Source of the DNA: Papaver somniferum
Taxonomy: Eukaryota > Streptophyta > Magnoliopsida > Ranunculales > Papaveraceae
Reading direction: 5' to 3'
Assembly: GCF_003573695.1 (NCBI RefSeq)
Contig: NC_039361.1
Coordinates: forward strand, 101,682,279-101,746,278
DNA: 64,000 bases
Position 1 is the first letter of the stretch. Each line of letters opens with the position of its first letter. Both the position numbers and the translations under genes were made by a program. This document shows positions 22,866 through 35,639 of the stretch, one piece after another. A model generated the notes under the pieces. The model searched no databases and had not been told where the DNA came from. It saw only the letters and a program-made list of their open reading frames with translations.

Positions 22866-23738
22866 GGGTATGCGTACTTAAGCAACCAGATTTGAGTGTG
22901 TTAAGTTTCCAAACTCAACAGAAATTTTCGGTTCGAAAACTTCTGTCAATATGCGTACGGGTACGCATACTTAAGGTGACTAGTTAAGAGTTTGCCAAAA
23001 CCAAACTCTGCAGAAATTTTCGGTTCGAAAACTTCCGCCTCCTTCACCAATTTTGTATACACACATATGCATACTCTTGGCTCCGGTTTATGGATTTATA
23101 CACTAATGTGCAAACACACCATATATGTTTATATCCAAAGATGGTTATGTTATTAACTCTTTATTTCGATCATTGAAACATTCTTCAATAATGACAATAG
23201 CCGTTTTCACACACTATTAGCATCAAAGCAATTTTCAAGATATTGAAATAATTATTATCGAAACATTCCAGGCTACATCAAATGATTGTATCACACAAAC
23301 CATGTAAGATGTTAGTCGGCAATTTTCTCATGACATAAGATGAACTTGGTCGAATCGAAAGCTTGACAACACATATTTCGAGAAATATGTAAGAGAGATA
23401 TACTCAGCTCGAAATCTAAAATGTGTATAGAGATAAACTATATCGTAACACGACTTATGTCTTAATATAGGAGATAGTATAAATAGACTTTCGAAGTGAT
23501 AGATGAGTTCAAGTCTCCGCATACCGTTTGTCGAAGAAGTTCCACAAGCTCCTGTTAGTAGTTCTTCGTTTTCAAGAGATGAACGTCGAGAGATCTAAGC
23601 TAAACTACACTATCTATGTCCTAGTCCGAGACATTTATAAATAGGCTAGAAATCAAGAATTACAGTTTTGATCACTAACACTGACAAACATGCTTGAGAT
23701 AGAAACGCATGCGATTTCGACCGAGCAATGCTCTAACA
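22866..23738 (-). repeat. 3' LTR remnant of M1
   Basis: The minus strand starts TGTTAGAGCATTGCTCGG at 23738, right after the purine tract. It matches 31590-32397 of the 5' LTR. About 1.5 kb of the LTR is missing to the left, where Tat-like LTR sequence begins. Confidence 0.8.
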
Positions 23739-23754
23739 ATCTCCCCCTTTGTCA
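23739..23754 (-). other. Polypurine tract of M1
   Basis: The minus strand reads ACAAAGGGGGAGAT next to the LTR. Sireviruses carry this tract and several relatives upstream. ACTCCCCCTTA-type copies occur at about 24056, 24090 and 24355 on the plus strand. Confidence 0.8.
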
Positions 23755-25239
23755 ATTTTAGTGACAAAACTATCAATACATATGGATTACAAAATAAATA
23801 AAATTTGTAGCTTCACATCCACATGCTTGATCTCTTTGGCATCTTCAACGTGACTCGAAATCTTCGTCACTTCCAAGTACTCCATGATCCTAAAGGTTGT
23901 AAGTTCAGCATCATAGTTGTTGAAGATCCGTAGCTATAACAATGAGAAAAAGATGTTCTCAATCATTGTTATATAGTGTCATAGTATTATTACATAGCAT
24001 CAAAGTTCAATTGTATCACAAATTTGACAACAATACTATGGTGATATTTATCATTCCCCCTTAGTCAATACTTTATCTCAACATGAAAACCACTCCCCCT
24101 TACATAATGATTTGTAAACCATATGTATTTGTAGTATCACACTACACGTTAATTCCCCTCCTTTTGTCAATATAAATTGACAAAGGTACAAAAACTAGTG
24201 GGATCTTCAAGAAATTTTCACGGAGATACTTCATGACTAAAAGAGAATACCATACCAACTTATTTATATGCCATCATAAATCCGAAGCTAAATGCAATCA
24301 TCAAGGAGTTTATAAAGATACAAGATAAACCCTATAATATTCCACAACCGCACTCCCCACAAATATTTTACAATTAAGCACAAGTTCAAAAGAACTCTCC
24401 CCCATAAAATGTCATCCCCGAAGGAACAACAAAGGAGACCTTACTTTCACAAGAAAAAAAGGATTTCTTTGGACAACCAAATCACATGAAAACATGAATT
24501 TGTATCCAAAAAAATTAATTGAATTAACCACAAGAGAACCCATGATTAATTCAATTAAAAAATACAACTAAATTAATCATAAGAGAACCTATAATTAATT
24601 TAATCGGATTGCACAACTAAACTAACCAAAAGAAAGTGATCAATTCAATTGGTAATGATCGACATAAGAGAACTTACGGAGCAACAACTAAATTGACCAC
24701 ACGAGTATGATCAATTCAATTGGTCATGCTCAATCACAAGAAAACTTATGGAGCAACACAGTATGTGCACAAAAATATGGACCGGAGATCGACCAGATAC
24801 TGCGGAATAGACAAGGATTCATCCTATTTTCCATCACTATTTGCACAATGACATATAATAGACTTAATCCTTGTAAACAAAAGTTGTATCCTTTCTTACA
24901 TCAAAATATGACCTAAAAGGCTTTAACTTTTGTAATGTCAAAAGTTCATTCTATCTTCCATCAATACATTCATATCCACATAATAGAGATAACTTTTGAA
25001 CAAGCATGGATAGTCACAGGTTCACGGACGTAAACAACATATCCCATAACAATTTGCAATATATCAAATCATAAAGATTAAAAATTACAAAAATCATCTT
25101 CCAAAAAACTTTAGAATTCAAGTAAATAAATCTAAAAACATGAAGATGAAAATTGTTGGACATAGCTATGTGTATTCACGATAATGGCGATTCCAAACCC
25201 TAGTTACTTTTCTAAAAACATGAAAAAAAAGAAGATTTA

Positions 25240-25536
25240 CTAGACATTGAGACCTCTGAAAAATTCTTTATCGTCCCCGAACTCCTTGTCGTCAACAACA
25301 ATGGGAACATAAGGTTCATGGAGAAAAGAGTCAATTCCAGCAAACCTTCTAGGCTGATGATGTCGAACCAGTGCCTTATGAATTTCGATAGTTCTCATAA
25401 CAAAAGCATTTATTTGCTTAATCTCCTTCCTTGCTTCCTTCAACGCTTTAAGAACATCAGAAAACTTTTGAGAATTTGAAGGAACAGCTCTAGGCTTCCT
25501 CACATTCCTTCGCTTTCTTTTCAAAGTTGGAGGCAA
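25240..25536 (-). CDS. Small ORF of M1, unknown function
   Basis: 98 codons from ATG at 25536. The first 15 residues are very basic (LKRKRRNVRKPR), the middle is a Lys/Glu-rich probable helix, and the end is acidic (DDKEFGDDKEFF). No known domain is recognised. It lies in the 3' interior of M1, where some Sireviruses have an env-like or other extra ORF. The frame may be the C-terminal remnant of a longer product, since open sequence continues upstream with stops. The surrounding 23755-25239 and 25537-25848 show no other coding sequence. Confidence 0.35.
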   Translation of the reverse strand: MPPTLKRKRRNVRKPRAVPSNSQKFSDVLKALKEARKEIKQINAFVMRTIEIHKALVRHHQPRRFAGIDSFLHEPYVPIVVDDKEFGDDKEFFRGLNV

Positions 25537-25848
25537 TGGAGATTTTTCTTTTCCTTCATGATTGATGGCTTAACAATCATATTAAAATCTTTTCCATCAG
25601 AATAAATGATGCTTGGAGTCTCCATACGTGTATGGGTTTATGGAGTAAATCACAATATAAACTCAACATGCAGTCTTTAAGATGAAAAGAGTTTCAAAGA
25701 AGGAAAAAGGAATGTGGGGTTACAGAACCTTTTAACCATACAGGTTCACGTACGCACAATTCACGACCCTAAAGAGAGCAGAATTGTCGATAATAACCCT
25801 CTTTTATTGAATACACAGGGAATTCTCTCAATATCAAATGAAGAGAAC

Positions 25849-28216
25849 TGAAAAAGCGGGGGTATAATAACCACACCCAATATTTCGCTTAGCAATCTGT
25901 ATGGACAAACTCCAATATACTTTCAAGAGAATCAACTAGATTCAATCCTAATAAAGTATATCAAAGAGTTATATCAGTCTTTCTTGATTCAATTATTTCC
26001 CAAGTAAGTAGAAATCTGCGAGTCTAATTGAATACAAGAGAAAACAGTTGAACGGTAACAAAGACCAATGTTCAAGGATCAATCAATTTCAATCAACAAC
26101 CGAAGGTCGGATTTCCAATCGATTGATTCAAACGCACAACCTGTGATATTTCAATTATATAACAAAATATAATGCGGAATAGAAATAACACGGACACCAG
26201 AATTTTGTTAACGAGGAAACCGCAAATGCAGAAAACCCCCGGGACCTAGTACAGATTGAACACCATACTGTATTAAGACGTTACAGACACTAGCCCACTA
26301 CAAACTAACTTTGGTCTGGACTTTAATTGAACCCCAATCAATCTCACACTAATTCAAGGTACAGTTACGCTCCTTACGTCTCTGATCCCAGCAACAAGAT
26401 ACTACGCACTTGATTCCCTTAGTTGATCTTACCCACAACTAAGAGTTGCTACGACTTAAAGTCGGAGACTTTAATAAACAAATTTGTATCACACAGAAAA
26501 GTCTATAGGAATAGATAAATCTGTCTCGCACAAAAATACCTACAAGTTTTGTTCCGTCTTTTGATAAATCAAGGTGAACAGGAACCAATTGATAACCCGA
26601 ACTTATATTCCCGAAAAACAGCCTAGTATTATCAATCACCTCACAAAAATCTTAATCGACGCGCCGAAAGAATATATTTTGGAATCACAAACGATGAGAC
26701 GAAGATGTTTGTGACTACTTTTATATCTTCCCTATCTGAGATATTAATCTCAAGCCAATCGTTATGATTGTACTCAAACACGATAGAGTCAGCAAGATTA
26801 GATCACACAACTACGAGAAAGTAGTATCGGTCTGGCTTCATAATCCCAATGAAGTCTTTAAGTTGTTAACCTGGTTTACAAGAAGAAACCTAAGGTTAAA
26901 GGAGAATCGAATCTAGCTAATACAACTAGTATCACACAAGAGGTGCGGGGATTAGGTTTCTCAGTTGCTAGAGTTCTCCCTTATATAGTCTTTGAAATTA
27001 AGGTTTGTAATCAATGTTAGCTTAGTAACAAAGCATTCAATATTCACCTTATATGAAAACATGATTAGATTCAAGCTAATATATTTCAACCGTTGGATTG
27101 AAAACTTAGCTTGTTACACGCAAATGGAATGCACGATTTTAGGTTTGTGTAACCGTACCCAAACATGTATATTTGTTGGTTCAACAATAGTTAACGAAAT
27201 GGTTAGCCATATGAGCACTTTCATATCAACCATATTCTTCTTCACCATAACTAGTTCAAATGACTCAAATGAACTAGTTAGAGAGTTTTTCAATTGCAAG
27301 GAAATCTTATGTAACTACAAAAGACAATCGAAGAAAAAACGATTTGATTCACTCGAATCGGTTCATGAACTTTATAGCCACGATTTGCATTTTGCATTCC
27401 TTAGTTATTATAAATATAAGTTCACGAACAATCGTCTTTAGATATAACCAACTTAAGTTCGCAGACTTAGTTCGCGGACTTAAGTTCCCAGAAGGAGTTC
27501 TCAAACTACAGCAAATATTCTCGGGTCGAGAACTTCCGCCAGTTCGCAGACTGGGTTCGCAGACTGAGTTCACGGCTCTTATTTCGATTCTCTTGATCAA
27601 CAAAGTTCACAAACTTCGGTTCAAGGAAATAGGATTTATACATATATGTGTTGCCACACAATTATTATATCCACCATTGGTTATATAATCTAAACTCTCA
27701 TTTCAATCATTGAAACATTCTCAGAGGATGTTATTATATAGTTGTTATTCACAAACTATTTTTTGTCTAAGTAAGAAATTTTCAAAGTGATTGAAACGTA
27801 TCATGACTTTCGTCACTAGGTAAAGATGAACTTGGCTAAAGTGAATGCTTACCAACGCATATTTCGAGAAATATATAGGCGAGATAAACTCGGATCGAAA
27901 TAGCAAATGTGTATAATCAAAGTCTATATATCAAAACAATTTTTGTCTCAAAGATAGTAGATAGACTTTTGAGTGATAGATAAGTTCAAGTCTCCATATA
28001 CCTTTTAGTCGATGAAGTTCCACCAGTTCCTTGAGTAGTCATTCGTCTTGTATGATGATTTCCATGGAGTTCTTGAGCTCAACTACACTTTATATCCTAG
28101 TCCGAGACTTTAGCTGTAGTAGATTAGAAATCAAGACTTATAGTTTTGATCACTAACATTGACAAACATGCTTGAGATAGCAACGCATGCGAGTTCGACC
28201 GAGCAATACTCTAACA
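25849..28216 (-). repeat. Solo Sirevirus LTR with target-site duplication
   Basis: 2368 bases, plus-strand ends TGAAAAAGCGGG and ...CTCTAACA, flanked by AGAAC at 25844-25848 and again at 28217-28221. It is related to the M1 LTRs but clearly diverged (for example TTCGCAGAC repeats at 27450-27590 where M1 has TATGCGTACG). It sits inside the M1 interior. ORFs within it are not genes. Confidence 0.9.
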
Positions 28217-28339
28217 AGAACGAATTACAAATCACATAGCATCTCTAAGGGGAAAAAGAAAAAAAAATTAAGCATGAGGTGTGCATAATCTTGTCTCTTT
28301 AATCAGGCACATGAGACAAGATGCACAAAAACAACATAA

Positions 28340-29880
28340 TTAAGTTGTGTTGTGGTGAACAACAATTTGTCCACCATAACTTTTATGAGAGGAATTCATA
28401 GAACCCTGTCTATCAAAGTGTTTAGACCAAACTCTCTTTTCTAATGGCCTTGACCTATCTTTGGAAACCAACTTCTTTGAAGAGGATAAAATCTTACATA
28501 CCTCAGCGGTTTTTTGAACAAGTTTGAGCTTGTTTGCTAGGAGATTTGCTCTTCGTTGAAGTTTCTTGACATGTCTCATCTTGTGTTTATACTTGAAAAA
28601 CTTTGAAAGTTCATGACCCTTGAGTGAATAATAAGAGCATGCCAATGGATAAGTTGATTCAGATGCCCGAGATGTGCAAGATGCTAGGCACAGAGTGGAG
28701 CCTGAAAGATCAGACAGAGAGTTTCCAACAGAAAGGTTAATTTCTTCTTCCAGATTGGTTAAGTTTCCTTCTGGAAGAATATCAAGATTGATGTATGTAT
28801 TTCTACAGCTATCAAAATCGATATCTTCACAAAGAAGTGCAACACTTGATTGTTCGTTTTCATTGGAATCATAGTGATCAGACATTTCATCAAGAGCTGC
28901 AGCAAGACCTTTGTTCCCAGTGTATTTTCTACAATTTGGACACTCATTTGCAAAATGACCAAAACCTTTAAACTTAAAGCACTGTGGCATATCCTCGTCA
29001 GCATCCATATTTTTAGGAGGAATGCGATTGTGAGGTTTAACTGATGACCTAGGTTTGTCTCTGGAAAACCGTTTACTTCTCTTCAAAAGAAGATCTCTAA
29101 ACTTTCTTGTGATCATAGAGACTGATTTGTCAAGATATTCATCTGATAAATCAGCCTCAGAAAGATCATCCTCAGAGACATAAACACTTTTACTTTTGTC
29201 AAGTAATTTAGTGTTCTTTTTTGCTTTGAAGGCAACATCCTTTCCGGTTTTGGATGTATGCTCATGATCAAAGATCTTTAGCTTTCCAACTAACGTGTTT
29301 CTGGAAAGAGCATCAAGGTTGTTTCCCTCAATGATGGCATGCTTCTTAGAATCATATCTAGCTGGCAGTGATCTGAGAATTTCCATCACAATGTCCTTTT
29401 CAGGAATAGTCTTACCCAACGCTTAAGATGCATCAACAATTTCAGACACTTTGTGATTAAACTCATCAAATGAATCTTCATCTGCCATACGAAGGTTTTC
29501 CCAATCGGAATTAAGGTTTTGCAGCCTAGCTTCCTTCTCACATGTATTTCCTTTGAATACAGTTTCTAAGATATCCCAAGCATCTTTAGACCGAGTGCAC
29601 ATAGTCACATGGTGCTGAAGATATAGGGTAATGGCATGTATGATGACATTCAAACCGTCGGAGTTTTGCTTTGCAGCAAGGTATAATTGTATTCACCAAT
29701 ATTCTTTGGAACGTTTGCATTCCCTACTGCCACAACGGGAGCATCATATTCATCAACTACATAAACCCGTGATTGAAAATCACGCGCTTGAAGAAGTGCA
29801 CTCATAGCAATTTTTCACCACAAGTAATTAGAGACATCGAAGACTGGTGGTACGTTTATAGATATATCATTTTTGTCCAT
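28340..29880 (-). pseudogene. Sirevirus gag pseudogene
   Basis: From ATG at 29880 the minus strand encodes a Sirevirus-type gag: SKDAWDILETVFKGNT and DEDSFDEFNHKVSEI (29430-29600), then MEILRSLPARYD and a Lys-rich region, and a zinc knuckle CFKFKGFGHFANEC near 28955-29000, where the second Cys is replaced by Phe. A long Sirevirus-like C-terminal region follows, with basic coiled-coil-like sequence to 28340. In intact elements gag forms the particle and binds RNA. Breaks: a TGA near 29811, a frameshift around 29690, and a TAA at 29423-29425 in an otherwise continuous frame. Neighbours are the primer site (29930) upstream and the solo LTR downstream. Confidence 0.85.
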
Positions 29881-29929
29881 ATCAGATCGCTACAAACACA
29901 TACTTGTAAGGTCTTTAATGTGTTTGCCT

Positions 29930-29941
29930 GCTCTGATACCA
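29930..29941 (-). other. Primer-binding site of M1 (tRNA-Met)
   Basis: The minus strand reads TGGTATCAGAGC two bases after the LTR end. This is the standard initiator-tRNA-Met complement of copia elements. Confidence 0.9.
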
Positions 29942-29943
29942 AT

Positions 29944-29951
29944 TGAAAATG

Positions 29952-29986
<35 letters not shown>

Positions 29987-32397
29987 CTAACAACCACACC
30001 CAACAATTCGTTTGGAAATCTGAGATAACTTACTCCAATACACTTTCTAGAGAATCAACTAGATAGTCAGACTCAATCTAGAATAAAGTATAATAAGGAG
30101 TTTTAATATCTCTGTTTCACAATGTAATCAGAAAATCAAACAGATAAAAATCCGCGAGCCTGATTATTATATGAAACAACTTTTTCGGTACCAAAGACCA
30201 ATGTTCAAGTGTAAATCAATGTAAATCAACAACCAAAGGTTCGATATTCTAATTGATTGATCTTAACGCACAACCTGTGATATTTCAATTATATAACAAA
30301 ATATAATGCGGAAAATAAATAACACAGACACCAGAAGTTTGTTAATGAGGAAACCGCAAATGCAGAAAAACCACGGGACCTAGTCCAGTTTGAGCACCAC
30401 ACTGTATGAAGCCGCTACAGACACTAGCCTACCACCAATTAAATTCGGACTGGACTGTAGTTGAACCCTAATCAATCTCACACTGATTCAAGGTATAGTT
30501 GCGCTCCTTACGTCTCTGATCCCAGCAGGATACTAAGCACTTGATTCCTTTAGATGATATCACCCACAACTAAGATTTGCTACGACCCAAAGTCGATGAC
30601 TTGATAGACAAATCTGTTTCACACAGAAAAGTATATAGGATTGAATAAATCTGTCTCCCACAGAAATACCCAAGAGTTTTTGTTCCGTCTTTTGATAAAT
30701 CAAGGTGAACAGGAACCAATTGATAAACCGGACTTACATTCTCGAAAAACAGCCTAATATTATTAATCACCTCACAATAAACTTAATCGACTAGCGAAAC
30801 AAGTTATTGTAAGATCACAAACGATAAGAAAAAGTTTGTTTGTGATTACTTTTCTATCTTTTCTATCGGAGATATAAAATCTTGAGCCAATTATTCCAAT
30901 TGCACTCAACGCGATAGAAACAACAAAATCAAATCACGCAACTACAAAGATAATAGTTGGGTCTGGCTTCACAATCCCAATGAAGTCTTCAAGTCGTGAA
31001 CCTAAAGGGTCTCGAGAAGAAACCTAAGCTTAAAGGAGAATCGACTCTAGTTATCCAACTATTAACACACAGGATGTGTGGGGATTATTTTTCCCAGTTG
31101 GTAGAGTTCTCATTTATATAGTTTTCAAATCAGGGTTTGCAATCTAAGTTACCTTGGTAACAAAGCATTCAATAATCACCGTTAGTTGAAAAACCTGATT
31201 CAACAAAGCTAATATCTTTCAACCGTTAGATCGAACTTAGATTGTTACACAAAAATGAAATGTACCCTCATCTAGGTTTATGTAACCGTACCTAAACGTG
31301 TACACCATGTTGGTTCACAAATAGTTAACCGAGGTTAGCCATATGATTACTCTCATATCAACCTTATTCATCTTAACCATAACTAGTTCAAATGACTCAA
31401 ATGAAACTAATTAAAGAGTTGTTTAATTGTTTAGAAAACACAATTGAAACCAAATCGGTTTGATTCACTTGAATCAATCATGGACATTATAGCCACGGTT
31501 TGCAAAGATTGCATTCCTTGTGATTTAAATGTTTAAGTCCATGGACTGACCGGATTGACAAAGTAACCATCTTAAGTATGCGTACGGGTATGCGTACTTA
31601 AGCAACCAGATTTGAGTTTGTTAAGTTTCCAAACTCATCAGAATTTTTTGGTTCGAAAACTTCCGCCAGTATGCGTACGGGTACGCATACTTAACCTGTC
31701 TTCTTCACCAATTTTGTATACACACATATGCATACTCTTGGCTCCCGGTTTATGGATTTATACACTGTGGGAACACACTATATATGCTTATAACCAAAGA
31801 TGGTTACATTATCAACTCTTTATTTCAATAATTGAAATATTCTTCTATAATGACAATAGTTGTTTTCACATGATATTAGCATCAAGGCAATTTTCAAGAT
31901 ATTGAAATAATCATTATCGAAACAATCCAAGCCTACGTCAAATAATTGTATCACACAAACCATGTAAGATGTTAATCGGCAATTTTATCATGATATAAGA
32001 TGAACTTGGTCGAAGCGAAAGCTTACTAACACATATTTCGAGAAATATGTAAGCGAGATATACTCAGCTCGAAATCTCAAATGTGTATAGAGAAAAACTA
32101 TATCGTAAAACGACTTATGTCTCAATATAGGAGATAGTATAAATAGACTTTCCAAGTGATAGATGAGTTGAAGTCTCCACATACCTTTTGTCGAAGAAGT
32201 TCCACAAGCTCCCCTTAATAGTTCTTCGTCTTCAAGAGATGAACGTCGAGAGATTTAATCTCAACTACACTATCTATGTCCTAGTCCGAGACATCTATAA
32301 ATAGGCTAGAATTCAAGACTTATAGTTTTGATCACTAACATTGACAAACATGCTTGAGATAGCAACGCATGCGAGTTCGACCGAGCAATGCTCTAAC
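29944..32397 (-). repeat. 5' LTR of M1
   Basis: About 2.45 kb. The minus strand ends ...CATTTTCA before the primer site and begins GTTAGAGCATTGCTCGG at 32397, where the first base of the expected TGTTAGAG is changed or lost at the junction with Athila-like sequence. It contains a 34-base G-run near its inner end and a palindromic GTATGCGTACGG motif (31573-31690). Confidence 0.85.
29953..29986 (+). repeat. Poly-G run of 34 bases
   Basis: The LTR end normally reads GCGGGG(G)T (four or five G) in the three related LTRs of this window. Here it is 34 uninterrupted G. It is either a true slippage expansion or a sequencing or assembly error. Confidence 0.9.
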
Positions 32398-32398
32398 T

Positions 32399-33333
32399 AT
32401 AATTTTCCCATATATCATTGAGTCTTTATCACTTCTTTTTATTTTATTTATTTTTGAAAACTTATATGTTTCTCTAAGTTATTTAGTGGGGTACATGCAT
32501 CAAATTGTTACCACTTATGGGATGAAGTAGAATGATTGAGTTACTAAAAATAAAATAAAGATACTAGACCAATCAGAGCAAACAAAATAATTCTCAAAAA
32601 AATAATTAACAGTTGGATAGCAATATGTGTGTGTTTTCCCTATCTCCATCGCCTAAACAAGCGTGGAATGCAGGATCCACGTGAATTACCACGTAATTAT
32701 GCCTACAAGAAGCATGCGCTTGTTAGTTATTAAAAAAAATGTATGTTAATGTTCAGTGCTGGTTCCCTTGTATATACCAGCTGAGTTGATCTAGAATTAG
32801 GATTATCGACCACTGGTTCCCTTGTATATGCCAGTTGCGTTGATATTAGTCCATACCAGTATCTTAGTCCATTAGGATAGGTTCATCTTGGCAGTGACTT
32901 TCAGACAGATATGGGAAACACCATTCACCTTAGTCAACATAAAAAAACATCTATTTTTTCTTCTCTATATCCATCTTCTTAATCTATCCATGTGATTTGT
33001 TTGACTCCGAATTTGGATGCAACAATCTGAGTAGAACTTTGTCACTCACATCGAGGTGCTCCTCCTGTAGTCAATGAGAGTATGCCATCCAAGAAGATTA
33101 TTTGGTGTCGTTCCAAGGTTCTGCATAGGTATCTAGGGTTTGGAGTAAAGGTTTTGAGGGTAAATCTCTAGTAAACCCTCCCGAGAGTATAACTCGGCCA
33201 CTAGGGACACATAGGGGTTTAAAGGCTTGTTGCACACACTAAGTTCAATCGTGATGCATGAGACAGTGAGTTAGGATTTTATTTTGTAGATTTGATTTTT
33301 TCGGGACTAGCAAATAATAAGTTTGGAGGTATT
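32399..33333 (+). mobile_element. 3' interior of an Athila-like family member (copy C, left piece)
   Basis: Matches the reverse complement of 237-1170 of element A, including the ACGTGAATTACCACG-like block (32680), the duplicated CTTGTATATRCCAG motif (32755-32850), the GAGGACTAGCAAATAATAAG-like stretch and the purine tract before the LTR. It is noncoding. The left end stops abruptly at the M1 LTR. Confidence 0.75.
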
Positions 33334-35009
33334 TGATAAGCGCATTTATGTGTCTATTTTGATCTCGATTTTCTATATTGTTAGTACCCATATTTGTACT
33401 TATTTTGGTACTTTATATCTTTGTTGGTATTTTTGGAGAAATAAATATGTGTGGAGGAATTGGCTCGAAAATTGGTATTTGCACCCCCGGGAGGAATTAC
33501 TAAACGCATCCCGAAAACATGTTGGAGGCACCCCAGAAACGCGTTATTGGTACCCGGAGGAGTTGATAAAGGAATCTTGGAAAATTACTATTTCCACCCA
33601 AAAATACTATTTCCACCCAAAAATACTATTTCCACCCTAGGGCATGTACTAAAGGGACCCTAGGCATGGATAATGGGCGACCATCTTCTTCATTCAAACT
33701 TTCAGTTTTGGCGGGAAAAATGGCAGCAAAAGAATAGATTTTAGAGTACGAAATTTGGGAGGGAATTAATGAGATTCAATCGCCAGAATCGGTTGGTTGG
33801 ACTTGAATTGAGTAAACAAGCTTGGTATAGTGAATTGATTCAACAAGATTTGGCTAGTTAATCGAGTTTGGGATCAAACAGGGAAATAAAAGTTCTCGTT
33901 TTTGGCTGAATTATTTGTGGAAATTACGTAAGCTTCTGGAAAGATTTGGGCGATTGATTTCTACAAATTTGGTTTGGAATTATCCAATGCACCGAAACAG
34001 GGAAGATTTTGATTAAAAAAGATGATTTATCTTATTCTAGGAAAAACAGAGGAGGAGGAAAGTTATGAAATTTTGGTTATTCTTGGAAGTTACGTGTTGG
34101 AATGGGACAAGATATTCAGTTAGTTCCTTACAGGGTATCGATGAAGAGTTTGGAAAGAACTGAAACACGAAAGGAAGTTGGCAGAGAAAAAGGAGATTAA
34201 ATCGAGTTTTTAGGGTTGTTGTTGCTATATAAATAGGTGCTGGGAGTCAAAGACAAGGTACGCAGAGTTTTGGAGAGGTTTAGAGAAAGAACGGAGCGTA
34301 AAATCAAGTTGCAGAAAAGTTTGTTTCTGCTGGTGCAGTGAATAACACGGAGAACGAATTGTCGTTTATCAACAGTGACAACGACAGAGAATTGTAACAC
34401 GCATCATTATAATTTGCAACGTTTAATTTAAATCTGCAACACATATTAAGGTTTCTTTGTAATAGTGAGTTCTGCAACACTAATTTGTTGCGAATTCACT
34501 GCTTTATATCTTTTTCTTCTTTTAATCAACTTTTGATCTTCGATCACCAATTTTGAGCAAGTGATTAATATGAGGATCTAAACCCCTTAGCTGAGGCGAC
34601 GGAGGAAGCTATTTTTCCAACAACTACGTGGTAATATCTATTTAATTAATATCTGCAATTCTTTTTATGATTATTTGCATTGAATCAAAAATTGAAATAA
34701 TGATTTTTATTAACTCGTTGTGTTTTCACTTGATGGTGCATACTTAGCTTAGGGCTCTTGATGTTCCATGCTTGGGATTAACAACTAGTATTTTGAAAGT
34801 CTATCATTGGTAATATTTTATAATCAATCGAATATATGAATTGCACGATAATTATTAATATTGAATCGCATAAAAATTGAAAAATAGTGGAATCCTAGCC
34901 TCATTGTTTTTAATACTCTTGATACAAAATTTTAGTTGAATTTGTTACTCTTAATCTTAGAATTTAAATTTAGAATCGAATCACTTTTACCACTATCACA
35001 ACCACATCA
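33334..35009 (+). repeat. LTR of the Athila-like family (3' LTR of copy C left piece)
   Basis: Begins TGATAAGCGCATTTATGTGT after the purine tract and ends ACAACCACATCA, the same end as the LTR at 36654. It is 1676 bases. The following 35010-35640 is not LTR and shows no recognised gene; some in-frame fragments (LTTSQVGITNTQ, 35090-35120) may be another retrotransposon's gag leader, unproven. Confidence 0.8.
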
Positions 35010-35639
35010 AGCATTAAACCCTTCAAACCTGTTTGAGTGTTGTTTGAACTTTACGATTTATAACAATTTTGAAAGTATGACGGAAGGAGAAGAATCCCTC
35101 ACTACAAGTCAGGTGGGTATAACGAATACGCAAAGAAAGTTCTCACTTTTCTTACGAGTTTGACATCACAGTTACCGCCTGAACAATTACATTAACAAAT
35201 GGAGCAATCCAGAGATACTCCAAGGGCCGATGATGTCATTCCCTCTAGGGTACACTTTCGCAATGATGATGAATCTCCTATTTTATCATATATGAGAAAG
35301 GAAAGGTTCCACAATCTAGCTTCGTCATTCTCGAGGATTTAGAAAGACTCTTGCAAGACAGAAAAAAATGAAGGATTGTTACTACTTCATCAACACCGAC
35401 CTCCTTATCCACTTGATATCCAGAGGATACACCTCTTTTCTTTCTCGTTGTAATTTGTAACTGGAAATGCTTGTAAACATGTCTCGCGCTTTCTGGAGTC
35501 ATTGGGAGAACATGACTACAATAAAGTTTTATGCCTTAGATAGTTCTCCAAGAGTTTTAGTGAGATTATATCGTTCCTTTAGATAGATACCATCCTGTTT
35601 CAGCAAAACAGGTTTGGTAAGTGTTTTATTTTCGTAAAA

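Larger units (their letters stand above)
22866..32397 (-). mobile_element. Sirevirus (Maximus/SIRE-type) element M1, lacking pol
   Basis: On the minus strand: 5' LTR (32397-29944), tRNA-Met primer site, gag, a short interior with one small ORF, a purine tract and a truncated 3' LTR (23738-22866). A solo LTR (25849-28216) is inserted between gag and the rest. After subtracting it, the interior is about 3.8 kb and shows no protease, integrase or reverse transcriptase, so the element is a deletion derivative or a non-autonomous form. Confidence 0.8.

Noticed and set aside
26992..27688. ORFs of 149 and 114 codons
   Set aside because: Inside the solo Sirevirus LTR; composition and lack of homologous frame in related LTRs speak against coding.
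35278..35502. Minus-strand ORF between two LTRs
   Set aside because: No recognisable domain; the opposite strand looks more like degraded element sequence, so neither was called as a gene.
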